Positions 22,705 through 34,800 of a stretch of DNA of 64,000 bases are shown here, piece after piece. The notes under the pieces are model-generated. The model did not search any database. It saw nothing but the letters and a program-made list of their open reading frames with translations, and was not told where the DNA came from. Made by a program: the position numbers and the translations under genes. The DNA is from Platycnemis pennipes (Eukaryota; Arthropoda; Insecta; Odonata; Platycnemididae), in assembly GCA_933228895.1 (NCBI GenBank), contig OW121851.1, forward strand, positions 127,519,624-127,583,623, written 5' to 3'. How positions within the stretch are numbered: the stretch's first letter is position 1; each line of letters begins with the position of its first letter.

Positions 22705-24215
22705 CCCTAGACGAGTGTGGAAGGTCCACTGAAAAGCTTAGTGCTGCAGACACTTGACTGAAAAAAGCTGTCGAGTAGAAAAGCGAGAGGAAAATTATAG
22801 CTACAATTGACGGTAAGAAAGAGAGGTGAATCTTTCTTTAGTGGGATATTCCATGTAGAAGGCGAGCGTAAATTAGAGACATTTATCATCCCAGGAGTCC
22901 ACGAACGTTTTGTGCGCACTATCGAACAGCTTTTTTTAAACTAATTGGGTGGTGAAGTGCCTAATAATTAACTTCAAGGATTATACGGATGTGCGGGTTG
23001 AGTTAACCGTAAATGAGCAACAAATAAATTGCATCTAAATTCTCAAATTATCGAATGCAAGATTTGCACGAGCTACTTATAGCAGCATTGAGTCAAATAA
23101 TACTAAAGCGTTCGCACGAAAACTTAAGTAGTTCGCTGACAGCGAGTGATGCATGTTTTCGTGTTACACGTTACCTACACGTTTTGTCGTATTACTTGAA
23201 AACGTTTCTCCAACTGTCTGGTGTGGTGTTATTTCTTATCTTCCTTTTATGAGCTATATGAGGTTTTGACTCATGGGGTAGGAGCAATATGTGGCCTTGG
23301 TAGGTTGGTTTATCGGAAAATAGGATATATCTGTGACCTAAAAAGCCAGTTCCCTGTATACTATTTAGATGACAAATATGTATGCACACTCGAATAATGT
23401 TTCGGGGATCCTGTCTAATTTGCTCATTGTGCTGTCTAATTTGCTTATTTGCAACTCTCAGTGGATATATGGCGGCACCATTGTGTTCAGTGATTCCCTG
23501 GCACTGGTGTGCCTCAATCTAATGAATACTACAGTGAGGTCTTCCTCAACCGCGGTGTCTCATTGCCGCGTGGCGTATCCCGGAAGTCTGGAGGCAATCT
23601 CCCTGCTTTGTTTCCTCGCCTTAATGCATCGTCTTCCCGCACCCTCTGCCACTCATCCCGCACCCTTTGTTCTCCATCCGCGCCGCATCATCTCCAGTTA
23701 ACATGGTTTCCTCGCCGCAGCCTTCCCTGACGCCCGTTTGTGTGTGGGCTTGTGTTGGGTGTACGCTCTTAAGTAAGTGGGTCACCCCTGGCGCTCAATT
23801 TGCATGCAAAGCGAGGCCGCGTGGTCGTCGTCTTCTTCTTCCTCATCCTTCAGATCTTTCCGACTGAGCCGTCCGCTCAAATTCCTCCTCACCACCCCAC
23901 CTCCCCCTTGGCGGGCGGGCTCCGGGCATTAATTTTTCTAATGCGGTTTCCCATGTCTAATTGAGGAGACCCAGCCTCCTGAGTTTCGGTTTAAATTCCA
24001 TTCAATTATTAAACTTAAATGCTAAGAGCCAGTGTACCAAGCGGGTCTCAAGCCTCTCGACACGTTTTACTGCTGCAGAATAGCTTGAATTTGAGTGATA
24101 ACTAATTAGTGGCCATGCTGAGGCTCCTTTCATTCCAAGTTTCGCTGATAAAATACACTAACGCATTGGTTTTTCTACATCTTCTGGTAATTCGTAATCC
24201 CAAGTTGGTTGGAGT
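22705..24215. other. Stretch without recognisable genes; GC-richer at 23520-23900
   Basis: The middle part is GC-richer and pyrimidine-rich on the plus strand, giving several overlapping open frames of no recognisable family. Confidence 0.4.
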
Positions 24216-24221
24216 GATATA

Positions 24222-24665
24222 CCCATCTACATCCACTCAATACCCTGCTAGCCACCGCGAGGGTGTGTGGCAGGGGGTGAATATCACCAAACATGGACTA
24301 TTGACTTGCAACTAGGCTTCTGAAAAGGAAGCATGTTAGATTATAGGGTCTTATGCAGCTAGATATATTTACATTCCAATAAAGAATTATTGGTTAAAAT
24401 GGCATTTATAAGTATGTGTATTTTATTGCGAAATATTTTCATTTTGTTTCTGTATTTACCTGCCATGCTTGAGTTAGTAATGTCAATACGTGATTAATGC
24501 ACTACAGACAGTATCTCACCTATCTATCTTTTTGCTATGCTGCCTAGGGCGCTCTTAGAGCTCATTCGCTCCAATGGTACGGGGGAAAATTTTATTTTGA
24601 ATCTATTGGAACGACTATCTATCTCTCTAATCTTATTTACCTAGTCTAATCCAGCATACTCTTCG
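24222..24665 (-). pseudogene. Jockey/CR1-like LINE 3' end, minus strand
   Basis: Read on the minus strand, it starts with decayed coding blocks corresponding to KIRE-CRTDRFK and FPRTI-E, passes a 3' UTR with the GTAGTGCAT landmark, and ends with CACCCCCTGCCACACACCC, TCGCGGTGGCTAGCAGGG and GTGGATGTAGATGG. Same subfamily as the 6.9 kb copy. Stops and indels throughout. Confidence 0.7.
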
Positions 24666-24963
24666 CTACCAGAGCTCATTAAAACCCAAGTCTAGTGCTA
24701 CTTGAAATCAGACATCAAGAACTACACTGAAACATCAGTTGTGGTTCCGCCATAGGTGCTTTACAATCAGTGACTGACTCGTGTTTCCGCAAGATGCATT
24801 ATTTCATACTTAAGTCATCTCTATTTTAAGAGACTCCATTGCGAGTTAACTCTCCATCGTTCTCATGAGATATGAGCTTCATCGAAGCTTTTCTCCGGGT
24901 CTTTGAATCATTTCCTATTTTGGAAACTTAAAATGACCCAATCTTTTTGTGACTATAATAGTA

Positions 24964-25008
24964 TTAGACTATATATACTTTATATATACTTATAGACTAT
25001 ATATACTT
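24964..25008 (+). repeat. AT-rich tandem duplication
   Basis: TAGACTATATATACTT occurs twice, separated by a TATATATACTTA spacer. Confidence 0.8.
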
Positions 25009-25119
25009 TTTTAAACTCTCTACTATACGGTTTTGGGTAGTTTATTAGCGTGGTAGTAAGGATGAATGTCCTGCCTCAAAGATCAGAGAGACCTTGAGAG
25101 TGATCCGGATAGCTGATGG

Positions 25120-26790
25120 CAAGTTATAAAGCCGGCCTTCCAAAATTCGAAGTCGACATCTCCCCTTGCCGTCCCAGGAGGAGTGGAGGGGATACGCCCC
25201 TTCGTCTCCCCCCAACCTCCTCATCCACCGCGTCCCTCATTTAATTCTACGGATTAATGGAAGGCCTCTCGCGACGAGGATTTAATCCAATAGAAAAATA
25301 TAAAATTTATGAAAGAAGGACGTTGCATTAGCGATACGATACGGGAAGGTTGGAGGGAGGGAGAAAAATGAAGACGGCGAGCCCCTTTGATTTCACCATG
25401 GCGTTACCCTAACTCTTATACGCGTCGTAAAAGGGGATGATGATCTGAGTCGGAAAAGGAATCAACCCTCGTTTCGTTTTTTTTATTTTCCTCTTTTTTT
25501 CCATTTCATTCCACGAATATTCTACGAATAAGAGAGCCTTGATTGCTCTCAGGACTTACCTTACGGGAGTGGAAGGAATTTGAATTGGCGGGGATGAGGG
25601 CCATGTTGATACCTATTTTGCTCTCCAATCTTGTCCTTCCCTCTCCCTCAACTCCCCGCCCTTTTGCCGTGGATTCTGTCGCCCTTCCAACTGGCGACCC
25701 ATCTCCCTCATTCCTTTTCTCCAACCCCTGCAACTTCCCCTTCCCTTATCGACTCACAAACCTCTAGCCTTAACCTCTCTCTGAGGAATGTTTCCTCGCC
25801 CTTACCAATTGCTGACACCCTTCTTTAGAATTTGGCCTTTATTTATCTTTTGATCAGAGTACCTATACATTTTTGTATAGATCCGCAAGCGTGAAGAATG
25901 ATCTACGCTCTCTTTTATCTACAATCTTTGTTGCAACTTCTGCTGTTCTATGAATGATGTCTTTACTTAAAAGGGCAATCATGTCAAATGGGTTATAGAA
26001 ATAACAAGAAACTAAAAATTGCAGTAAATATAAAAAAACACAATTAACCCTTCACTGCTGCCGTATTTGATGTCACTAAAATTCTGAATATAATCCCTTC
26101 AAATATTTCAAAACTTATAATACACCATAGAGAAAAATATACTAGCTTGAATAAAACTGTACTGATTCATATCAGGTCCATTTGTAAAATTTGCCCACGT
26201 AGTTGTCAGCATATAAGAAGGAGTAGCTAACTGAGATTTTGGAATTTTTAAATATCGTGTAAGCATAAATCTAAGTTTGGTTATTCGTTCTTCTCTGATT
26301 GGGGTTTAGGCTGGGTTGATGCCTTGAGCAGATTTCTTCTTCCCCACCCCCTTCTCCGATCTCATACCCCCACGTCAGCCACTCTGCGTCCTAATTGGTG
26401 GAGAATTCCCATCGTTCCCCTCCGCCCCTCTCCCACGCTCCCCCTCCCCTCTCCGCATTACGAAACAAACTCCGCATTCCAGCACCCAGAGTATTTTCTT
26501 TGCCGCTCTCGCTCGTCTCTCTTGCTCCCTGCCTCTTCCACATGCGTCCTTCTGCACCGCCACTTGGTTGGGCATCTAACGGAAGCCATCAACGGGCGTG
26601 GAAATAAAGCGTGTGCTCCGATACCATGCCTTCATTCCATTAGCCGAGTAGAAAACCCTCTCACCATTGATGAAAATGACATATTATGCAACGCTGAAAG
26701 TTTGTGATGCATCAAGGGATGGAATGGATGCATTTTTTTCCTTACAGTGACGTAACAGTGATCATGGATGCTATTGAGAGGGCATGAGGA
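25120..26790. other. No gene; pyrimidine-rich GC patches at 25120-25220, 25600-25760 and 26330-26600
   Basis: Three C/T-skewed patches lie in otherwise AT-rich DNA. Their open frames are rich in Pro, Ser and Leu in one direction and in Gly, Glu and Arg in the other, which is a composition signature rather than a gene. Confidence 0.4.
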
Positions 26791-26794
26791 TATG

Positions 26795-27212
26795 TTTTTG
26801 TTGCTGTATTTGGAAGAGGAGACTGGCAAATGAGACCAATTGCGCCAGAGAGAATTGGTTCGTAACTAGGTAAAGTTACCAGAAGTGTTCTAAACGAAAG
26901 GCACCAAGAAGACCACGACTTAACGTCTCATCCGACGGGTGGAGTGCTGAACTCGAAGTGCGTTCAGCACGGCTCTCAAGTAGTGAATGGCATAACAATT
27001 GAAAATCCACGATTGGAGGGGTTTGAACCCGAGTTCACCATGGGTGGTGATTTTTTAAATTATCAACTCCCTTTTAGCCCTGCTGCTTCGATATTCGAGA
27101 ATCGTGTGCGAAGCATTCAAAACTTGTGAAATTCCTTAACTCTAATATATCTCGAGTAGGACGGAGTATGGGTGGCCAGTAGGTACTCAAGTCACTACGC
27201 CAACTCGATCCC
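26795..27212 (-). mobile_element. tRNA-derived SINE, interrupted by a 120-bp element
   Basis: On the minus strand the head starts at about 27212 with GGGATCGAGTTGGCGTAGTG (A-box-like) and resumes after the insertion with CGGGTTCAAACCCC (B-box-like) near 27020. The body contains the block CGTCGGATGAGACGTTAAG and GGTGCCTTTCG, then GCGCAATTGGTCTCA and a closing CTCCTCTTCC. The same blocks in the same order occur in the copy at 58.4 kb. The head is derived from a tRNA; the conserved middle block is probably a SINE core shared among arthropod families. Insertion at 27048-27167 disrupts the promoter, so this copy cannot be transcribed normally. Confidence 0.7.
27040..27175. mobile_element. 120-bp unclassified element, copy 1, 8-bp TSD
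   Basis: The insert is exactly 27048-27167, between ATGGGTGG at 27040-27047 and 27168-27175. Removing it joins the A-box and B-box halves of the SINE. It contains an imperfect hairpin GCTTCG...CGAAGC and an imperfect CTCGAG-centred dyad near 27150. It has no obvious terminal inverted repeats and no coding capacity. An 8-bp duplication is usual for hAT-type DNA transposons, but without terminal repeats this is only a suggestion. The second copy is at 28203. Confidence 0.65.
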
Positions 27213-27335
27213 GGGATTAAAAGTTATTCACGGATATTATAATAGTTAAGTCACGATGTTTCTTCAGGTGATAACAACCAATATGATGCTAGTAAAAAAG
27301 CACCTTGAACTTTAATAATAATAACATAATCTACA

Positions 27336-27372
27336 CACGGTAATTATTTTCGTTTGGAAAATAATTACCGTG
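27336..27372. repeat. Perfect 16-bp inverted repeat, 5-nt loop
   Basis: CACGGTAATTATTTTC pairs perfectly with GAAAATAATTACCGTG across GTTTG. It is free-standing, AT-rich in the stem and not part of any recognised element. Confidence 0.85.
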
Positions 27373-28202
27373 CACGTAATATAATTTTAATGGTTTAAAT
27401 AGTATGATGGGACGATCCTTTAAGTTTACTCTTAAGTGGAATTGCTAAGTTTTTCTTCCTTTTCATAAATTTTTTTTAATCGGAAGAGGATTTCTACAAT
27501 AATTTCCTGTCATATTTATCATCTACTTTAAAGGGTTACAGGAAATTTATGGGTAACATCTACGGGAATTTCAATTAGTGGTTTTTAGTGCCCTTGAAAT
27601 AAATTTCTATTCCCAAGGTGAAATTCTAATCCAACTTGGTTTATTACCAAGCATCGTATTTTTACAGTAGCAAATGTGAATACAGGCAAATTCGGTATTG
27701 CACAGTTTTTTTACGGCTTGGAAATACGCCGTTCTGTGTTGAGATTAAAACCAAAATGTAAAATAAAATACATGGGGACCACTGGTTACTTTATTTTAGC
27801 CTCTTTGCTCCGCTGGTAAACTTCACATGCAAACCCAGTCATCGGACTTAAGTGAATTTCCGCTGAGCGGGATTCGCTATCCCCGGCGATAGAATGAAAC
27901 GTAAGCAATCTCACTGGTGATGTCCGTTGACTCTGCAATCCTCCCATTCCTTCCGTTCATTTCCATTGGTAGAATAAAACTTAAGTAAACTGAGAATATT
28001 ATCACGCTATCACTCATTCAGAGTATGTTCCGTCATTCGTGGATTTTTCATCAGATGGCATGCAAAGTACAAAAAGAAGCTGGTTTCGCAATCTATATTC
28101 TGCGTTCCTCAAGAACTGCCCATTGTGACATTTTGCCATTTAGTACTTTGAAAAAACTGAATTTTCTCCTGAGAAATAAAAAAGGCAATCCTCTATTTTC
28201 CG

Positions 28203-28322
28203 TTATTTTTTAAATTATCAACTCCCTTTAAGCCCTGTTGCTTCGATATTCGAGAATCGTGTGCGAAGCATTAAAAACTTGTTGAATTCCTAAACTCGAA
28301 TATATTTCGAGTAGAACGGAGT
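28203..28322. mobile_element. 120-bp unclassified element, copy 2
   Basis: Same length as the insert at 27048-27167 and about 90 percent identical by eye. It keeps the GCTTCG/CGAAGC hairpin and a cleaner dyad CTCGAATATATTTCGAG. It lacks a clear flanking 8-bp duplication; its right edge is close to a LINE tail that begins at about 28329. Confidence 0.65.
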
Positions 28323-28328
28323 ATCGTA

Positions 28329-28565
28329 TGCATCTACACAATACCCTGAGAGCCACCATAAAGGTGTATGGCAGGGGGTGAAGTCTCGCCAAACATGCAT
28401 TACATACCATGAAAAAGATTACTTTATATATTCTAGCCAAAATTTCACACAAAAAAAAGAGAAAAACAGCAAAGCAAGCATGAAAAAACATGCTTTAGGT
28501 TAGTCTTATACCAACGTGGAACTACCTATGCCCATTGATACTCTTGTATTTATACTATTTCATAT
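28329..28565 (-). mobile_element. Jockey/CR1-like LINE 3' UTR and tail, minus strand
   Basis: On the minus strand it matches the 3' UTR of subfamily A (landmarks GGTAGTTCCACG, GCATGTTTTTTCATGC, TAATGCATGTTTGG), then CACCCCCTGCCATACACC, TTTATGGTGGCTC and GTGTAGATGC. No coding part remains. Confidence 0.7.
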
Positions 28566-28568
28566 TAC

Positions 28569-28628
28569 TTCCCTTTCACGAAAAGCAGTCAAGGACGTGA
28601 GGAAAATGACGTCACTGTTTTCAGAGCA
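28569..28628 (+). repeat. 60-bp direct repeat with TGACGTCA, copy 1
   Basis: Bases 28569-28628 match 29506-29566 with only a few differences. The shared part includes AAGCAGTCAAG, GACGTGAGG/CACGTGAGG and GAAAATGACGTCACTG, so the palindromic CRE-type octamer TGACGTCA (28607-28614) is kept. Confidence 0.75.
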
Positions 28629-28752
28629 ATTTAATTTACAGCTATTCATATCGATAATATAGTTGCAATATCTGTTACATAAAAGTTGGTAGATATTTGT
28701 ACAGGTTCTGATTCTCCCTCTACCCTGACCTCCCGTTTTTGTTTCCGAGAAA

Positions 28753-28788
28753 GAAAGTAATAAAGATTACAAAATCTTTATTACTTTC
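28753..28788. repeat. Perfect 16-bp inverted repeat
   Basis: GAAAGTAATAAAGATT and AATCTTTATTACTTTC flank a 4-base loop. Confidence 0.8.
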
Positions 28789-29505
28789 CGTCTTCTTTCA
28801 CAATTTCCCTGGACTTTTCTCTTTTAGCATCATTTTTAGAATCCATGTGTATTGCAGTGTATCTTCCATCCAATGTCGTCGCTACATATTAATTTTATCC
28901 AGTCATTATAAGTAATATCTCGTTGTATTTCCTCTCGTAACATCATCAACAAGTCGTTGCTTCCTTTCATCTCGACCCCTCCACCTTACCTTGACTCTTT
29001 GCTCTTCTTCATGTACTCATTTTTCGAAAGCTTCCGCTCTGCGCTCATAAAGTTTAACGATGATGTATGAAACATTCGATGTGAACATTCTGCACCCCTT
29101 TCCATTTGTCAGAATAAAATTGTATCTTGTCATGACCATGGGTTACAGGGTAACAGATAAGAAAGATAATGATGAAAAAATGACCGAATGGGGTCGTTGA
29201 CCATATTTTTTTATTACCGAATCTGATAGAGTTTGTAAAATAAAAAGACCCGTATTTTTTCGTTTTCTGATCCGTCAATTATTTATAGAGTTATAAGCGG
29301 TGAAAAACTGATGTTTTTAACCCTTTTGGAAAAGTGAGGTGAGGTGAGGTGCAACCTCTGACGTATAACGACTTCGTCCAATCACAACTGAGCCCGCGAA
29401 GCTACTTCGCCTTATCGCAATGGGGGGACACAGTTGTCTCTGCCAATAGGACAGTTGCGACAGCATCTGTGCAGGCAGACCTTCCGAGAATCCCCCTCCA
29501 CTCCC

Positions 29506-29566
29506 TTCCCTTCCACGATAAGCAGTCAAGCACGTGAGGAAAATGACGTCACTGTTTTCAGAGCAG
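29506..29566 (+). repeat. 60-bp direct repeat with TGACGTCA, copy 2
   Basis: Second copy, TGACGTCA at 29544-29551. In the 170 bp upstream are CCAATCAC and GCCAATAGG (CCAAT-box-like) and GC-richer sequence, so a promoter-like context is possible, but no transcript start or exon is evident. Confidence 0.65.
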
Positions 29567-29569
29567 CTT

Positions 29570-31325
29570 TTTCGGTGGGCGACACCTTTTTTTTTATTTT
29601 AATTTTTGATTTATTAGTGAATGGTTGTGTTTAGAAGATTAATTTTTTCACTAAAATTCTTTTTTCGTTTCCATGTAACGATTTCGAGTGCAAAATTGTG
29701 ATTTCGGTTCCCGAGTAAACGCCCTCATTATCGTGGCAGGAGGTAAGTACCGTCTCCTAAGTTAATGCTCGGAGTTACTCTAGCAGTCAAGTTTTATCCT
29801 TGATGATGCGGGATGCAACATACTCTATTTATTTATAAAAAAACATCCGCGCGCAGCTGCTTCCGATATCGATCACAGTTAACCCTTGGGGTGGCCCAAG
29901 GTAAAAAAATCCAGCACTCAAAAGGTCATAATGTCTATAAGAGAATTGTATCTTTACAATAATAAACAAATTATATTTTGGAGAGTGTTATGCGGGTAAA
30001 CATTCGGGAAAATGTGTTTTTATCCCTGTGAAACAGGTTGCATCCTCGAGAAAATAGCGTGGTCTCATACACAATCTGGAGTGAGTCCATTCGGTCGCTG
30101 CAATCGCTAATGAACACATTTTGAGAGCCTAGCCTTCATTACAACCAGTGAATACGGTGCCTCTGGGAGAATTTCATCCCCGGCATAGTTCGGTGTCTTT
30201 TTCTTTCACAGCCCACACCTTTCACACAGGCTCACCATATCCATATTTCCTAACTATTTGGTTCAGTCCAAATGGTAAAATCGGCAATAAGATGGATAAA
30301 GCCATGTGATTCCTCTCCACTTTTGCGACATAGCCAACAAAGTAAAATGTGGTGAATGAAGGGTGGGGAGTAATAGAGAAGAATATTTTCTTAAATATTT
30401 CCATTCCTGAATTGGCAAGAGTGCAATAAAATCACTGAACAAGAAATACAGAACCAAATAGCTTTTTTCATTTAGAAAAAATTTAGAAAAAAGTAGGAAG
30501 CTCGGCTCATATTTTGATGCTTCATGGCCAGGAGGTTAGGTAGCATCGGAAAACATTTTTTTTGCAACTGTCAAAGTATCCCAAACGGAGTATTTTTTTT
30601 GTATTGTCATGAATAATAGATGAAGGCAAAGAGTTGAAAGCGTAATGCACCTCCCGAACACTGCAGATTCCGATGCGAAAACGAGATGAATATTCAAATC
30701 AATTTCAGTGAATTCTCGCGAGCTGCTGTGGAAGGAAATCACGGTTCTAGCGAATGTATCTTGATGAGTGGCTCTTTGATTTGTAGAAGGTGTATTTATC
30801 GTCTGACACTGCGATATGAGTTCTTAGTAAAAGCAGCTTTTCAGCAGTTGGTGATATTTTAATAATGCAATACTGAATGCGTACTACTACATTCGTATAA
30901 CATTTCTCAATGTTGAGAAATTGACATTAATAAGGGTTAAGAGGTGGCCTTACTCGCGGACAGTGTAACATTTTATACGAATAGATTTTGAATTGCACTT
31001 CGCTATGCAGATATATTATTATCGCAGATGCGTAAAAACCATATGATGTTGTAGGTAATAAAAGGTAGAGGATATTACCAGTCTTTATTAATTTATTTTA
31101 TTCATCGGAATTACATGAATGGATATAGTAACCCACATTAAACGAATATTATTATTAAACTCGCATGCTGACTGCATTACATTTCAGTAAGATTAAGATA
31201 TTCACTAAAATAACGGTTAATTCTGCCACTTCTCTCATCGTATCCATAATACTCGTATTAACGGCTAAAGTTTGAAAATACATATATGATTCTTGTTCGA
31301 ATACCAATCATGTTGAGCCCAAACT
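29570..31325. other. Stretch without recognisable features
   Basis: AT-rich with short broken frames; no repeat family member seen. Confidence 0.45.
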
Positions 31326-31333
31326 GTGGGAGG

Positions 31334-31420
31334 GACCGGGTTAGTGTGGTGACTAGAGCAACTGGACTCTCACCCCGAGGTCCTTGGTTCGAAACCTAGT
31401 CTACTACGTCTAGTCTGCAA
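31334..31420 (+). mobile_element. tRNA-SINE head
   Basis: GGGTTAGTGTGGTGACTAGA is followed by a perfect B box GGTTCGAAACC at 31386-31396. The head resembles the SINE starts at 57.4 and 58.7 kb. The SINE body is absent; LINE sequence starts at about 31441. A functional tRNA is unlikely because no acceptor stem forms. Confidence 0.55.
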
Positions 31421-31440
31421 TGGTAGAATGTACCATGAAC

Positions 31441-31800
31441 GTAAAATTAAGGAGATTGAATGCGGAACCGAGAGATTTTAAATTCCTTCCTTTCGTCGTG
31501 CAATTAGGGATGTGAATAGTTATAAGTGTACTCAATCGATATGAATAGGCATACTCAATATTAGGTATATATACAGGTGTGTCAATGGATAGCTTAGCTA
31601 TTTGCAGGCTGGTGTAAGCCCTTTAAGGTAACCTCACTAACAGCATTTTTGCATGCCCTCTTAGTCCCTTAATTTTTTTTAAATGGTTGTATTTTGACTA
31701 GAATATAATTACTAATCCTTTTTTTGTATGAGGTGTAATACATATTTGGTGAAACTTCCCCCTTCCAGGTATATTTATGGTGGGGAACTATCTATAGGTT
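31441..31800 (+). mobile_element. Jockey/CR1-like LINE 3' end, no open frame
   Basis: It begins in the coding block equivalent to K-REID-RTDRFK (TTAAGGAGATTGAATGCGGA), passes FPRTIRDMN-equivalent sequence, the 3' UTR and a damaged tail (CCCCCTTCCAGG, TTTATGGTGGGGAAC). The GTAGATG end is lost or mutated. Confidence 0.6.
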
Positions 31801-31809
31801 GTGAAAAAT

Positions 31810-34800
31810 ACATGGGCTATGAAAACAATTCTTCTTGCCACTTTTGAGCACATATGGGACTACTGAAATTATATGAAGAAAAATATTTTTATTATTAAGT
31901 AGGATATTTCTGTTAAAAATGTTATGTTCTGTTATTTATGTAGGATATTTTTATAGTCCACATACGTGTTCAGTTGTTAATTGAGGGATAGTAAAAAATT
32001 CATTATTGCATGAGTAATTATGAAGTACCACCTTAAGTATTCATTTTTTGCACATGAACAAAAAAAATGCAAAATGGGCTAGAGATAAATAGTTGATATA
32101 CAGTTCACTTTATTTGTGGCCGCCATATTGATTTTTGAAAAACAAAAAGGTAAAAGAGAACCTAGTGTATGAAATTGGCGCTTTCGTGGTGTAAAATTCA
32201 AAAGCTGGTACGTGCTCAGGCTCATCGGTACAATATTCGCCTGATTAAACCCTCAGAGGGAAGGGGCGTAGAAGGCTGCGAGTTCTATTCTACCTAGTTC
32301 ATAGAAGCGGAAGATGCTTCACCTCCCAGTTCCGATTTGCGGCTACATTTTCCTCTTTTGACTGATTCGCCGCTATCACGCCGGTTTTCCTGGAGGAACC
32401 CGTGATGGTGGAGTCAAAGTGCATTGTAGTGACTGAGCGCCACCGTCTTTGAGTCGCTGGAGGATCGCTAATTGCGTAAAAAAAGCGACTTCACCTGTCC
32501 TCTTACCTCACCCTCTTGTTCTCTTTCGAGGTCGGCTCTTAGGGACACACAAATTGAATTGCCCTTTTAACGACACGGGGCACGCTGTTGAAGGGGAATT
32601 GTGGTCCAGAAGGAGTGATTTTGAGATGATATCGCCGCCGTTTTCATCGGAGGGAGAACGCCGAATCCCTCCTTGTCTCTCTAGCTCAGCGTCTTTGTGT
32701 TCAGGCCCTGGAGCGGTAGAGAAGTCTTCTCTTTCATGCCTTTCGATGTGCTGCACCCGTTTGAGCGTCTCGGGCCCCGAGCCGAGGAGTGCCTTTCCGG
32801 GAAGCCCTTATCTCAGCGTGTGCCTGCGCATTCAATCCCTAGGGTTTGCGCCAAATGGGTGGGAAATCATTTTTTGATTAAATTGCGAGGAATGTCGAGG
32901 AACTGGAAGAAAATTACTCTTTGAATGTTGGCTGCAAAATTAATTAAAGTTGGGACCGCAGAAAATTTCTGGGTCCTAATTGAGGTGGCATGTCATTCCA
33001 ATTAAGAGAACGACGTAATGAAATAATGAATGATAACCTCCTCTAGTCGAACAGCTCGGCGTATTTGCTTGTTGGAACTTGCAATGTCACGCAACGTATG
33101 CTGATAATTTGTTGATTACTTTTTAATTTTTTTCTCGGGAAAAAACGGCGACACGATTCCATGAATTATTTTGAATACCGTGCGTAGATGTAACCAACGA
33201 TTTATTAAAAAATATTTTCATTAAGAGGCCAAATGTTGCTCAATTACTGGAATAAATACAAGATATTAAACGCTAAATGGATTGCGAGATATTTGTTGCT
33301 CTACTCTACAAATTCTTTATCATAATTAACAATCTAAGGATCTGTCATTATCTGTAGAGTTTTCTCTAATTCCCTTAGTCTTCATTAATTTATTTATTAT
33401 CTTAAGGGAATAGTTTTTGCGTATAAGGCAATTTTTTCATTTTTACTTTTTTGATGACATTAATTTCTGTTAGTCTTAGCAAAAATGCGTTTGTGTTTCA
33501 TTTTTATAGATGTAAATGCTAGTCTTAATAGGTTAAATTGGTTATGCATCTACTCGACTTTTATTTCTACGCAATGGCAATTTCAAATGCCTTATTTGGA
33601 GACAATTTTTAACCTTATCCCATTATACGCATAAGGTGCATAAAAGTACCTGCTGTTTGAACAACTTTCCAAAGTAAACAATTCTGTTATTCAGTCCATT
33701 ATTTTTTCTGCACAGTATAAGGTTAAAAAAAAATTCCTTTCCATTAAATGAGAGAATATATTGATAATTCAGCGATTTATGTGTTGGGTTTATTGAGTTG
33801 TTTTTTAATTATGAAAGTCCGACGTAATGGTTTGGAGTTTTTATTTAAATATAATGTTTTGTATCCTAAATATATCATCTTAATTCTACAAAGAAAAGGA
33901 AGTTCTCTTTTCGTCCAAACGCCATATTTATCCGTATGCCTTATTAAAACGCCTTTATTATTTGGTTTATTCTTTGAAATAGTATTGCCATATGAGATTT
34001 ACTCATCTATCGTTTTGAGCGTTATGCTAAAGGGTGGTTATGAGCGCTCACAGTTCTTGTAAACCACATCATATTGACGATTAATTGTTATGATTCTCAT
34101 CTACGGAGGAAGGTAACAACACAGGTTTGCGGCCACACATTACTCCACTTATTTGAAAGCAAGGCCTTGGTTTGATTTTGTGAACATAACACAATCATTT
34201 CGTGAACATCACATACTCATTTCCGGCAAAAATGTCTTATTCAATACATGCGTAATATTGAATTCAGGAGAGGCCAGTATGCTATATTCTGTATGGCAAA
34301 TTCTACTATCTTCCCGTAATTCTCAGAAAAGAGTAATAATGAAATAAACTGGTCTAAAATACCCCTAAAATATTTGAATAAGGTTACTTTATAAATATGA
34401 CACTGATCTGCAAATAGATTCGCTTCGGTTCTTACAGCAATGAGCTCGGCTAAAACCACTTAACTACGGTTCAATTGCTACGGAAAGTCTGAAGATTGGA
34501 ATGAAATATTAATTGTTGCGTCAAAATTGAATGGTAGTTAAAATGTGCTATATGCAACAAAAATGACACAATGAAAACGAAAACGCTGGTTCTATAAGTC
34601 TCGAGTAAGGAGATGATTCTATTTATTTTGTTCCAAATTCCATTATATTTTTATGTCGCAGTACATTCGACTTTGACACGTGATATTTGGAAGCAGATCA
34701 CTAAAATCCTTCAATTTCGGTGTTGCGGAAATATGCCAGAATTTACTTTAATACACTCAGCTTCGTTTTTAAAGCATGTTATATTTATAAATGATTACTG

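Noticed and set aside
32205..32290. Possible tRNA-SINE head near GCTCATCGGTACAATATTCG
   Set aside because: The B-box position reads GAGTTCTATTC, too far from consensus, and no SINE body follows.
32449..32877. 142-codon plus-strand frame
   Set aside because: It starts at TTG, overlaps open frames on the other strand, and shows only compositional bias (Ser, Pro, Leu, Arg).
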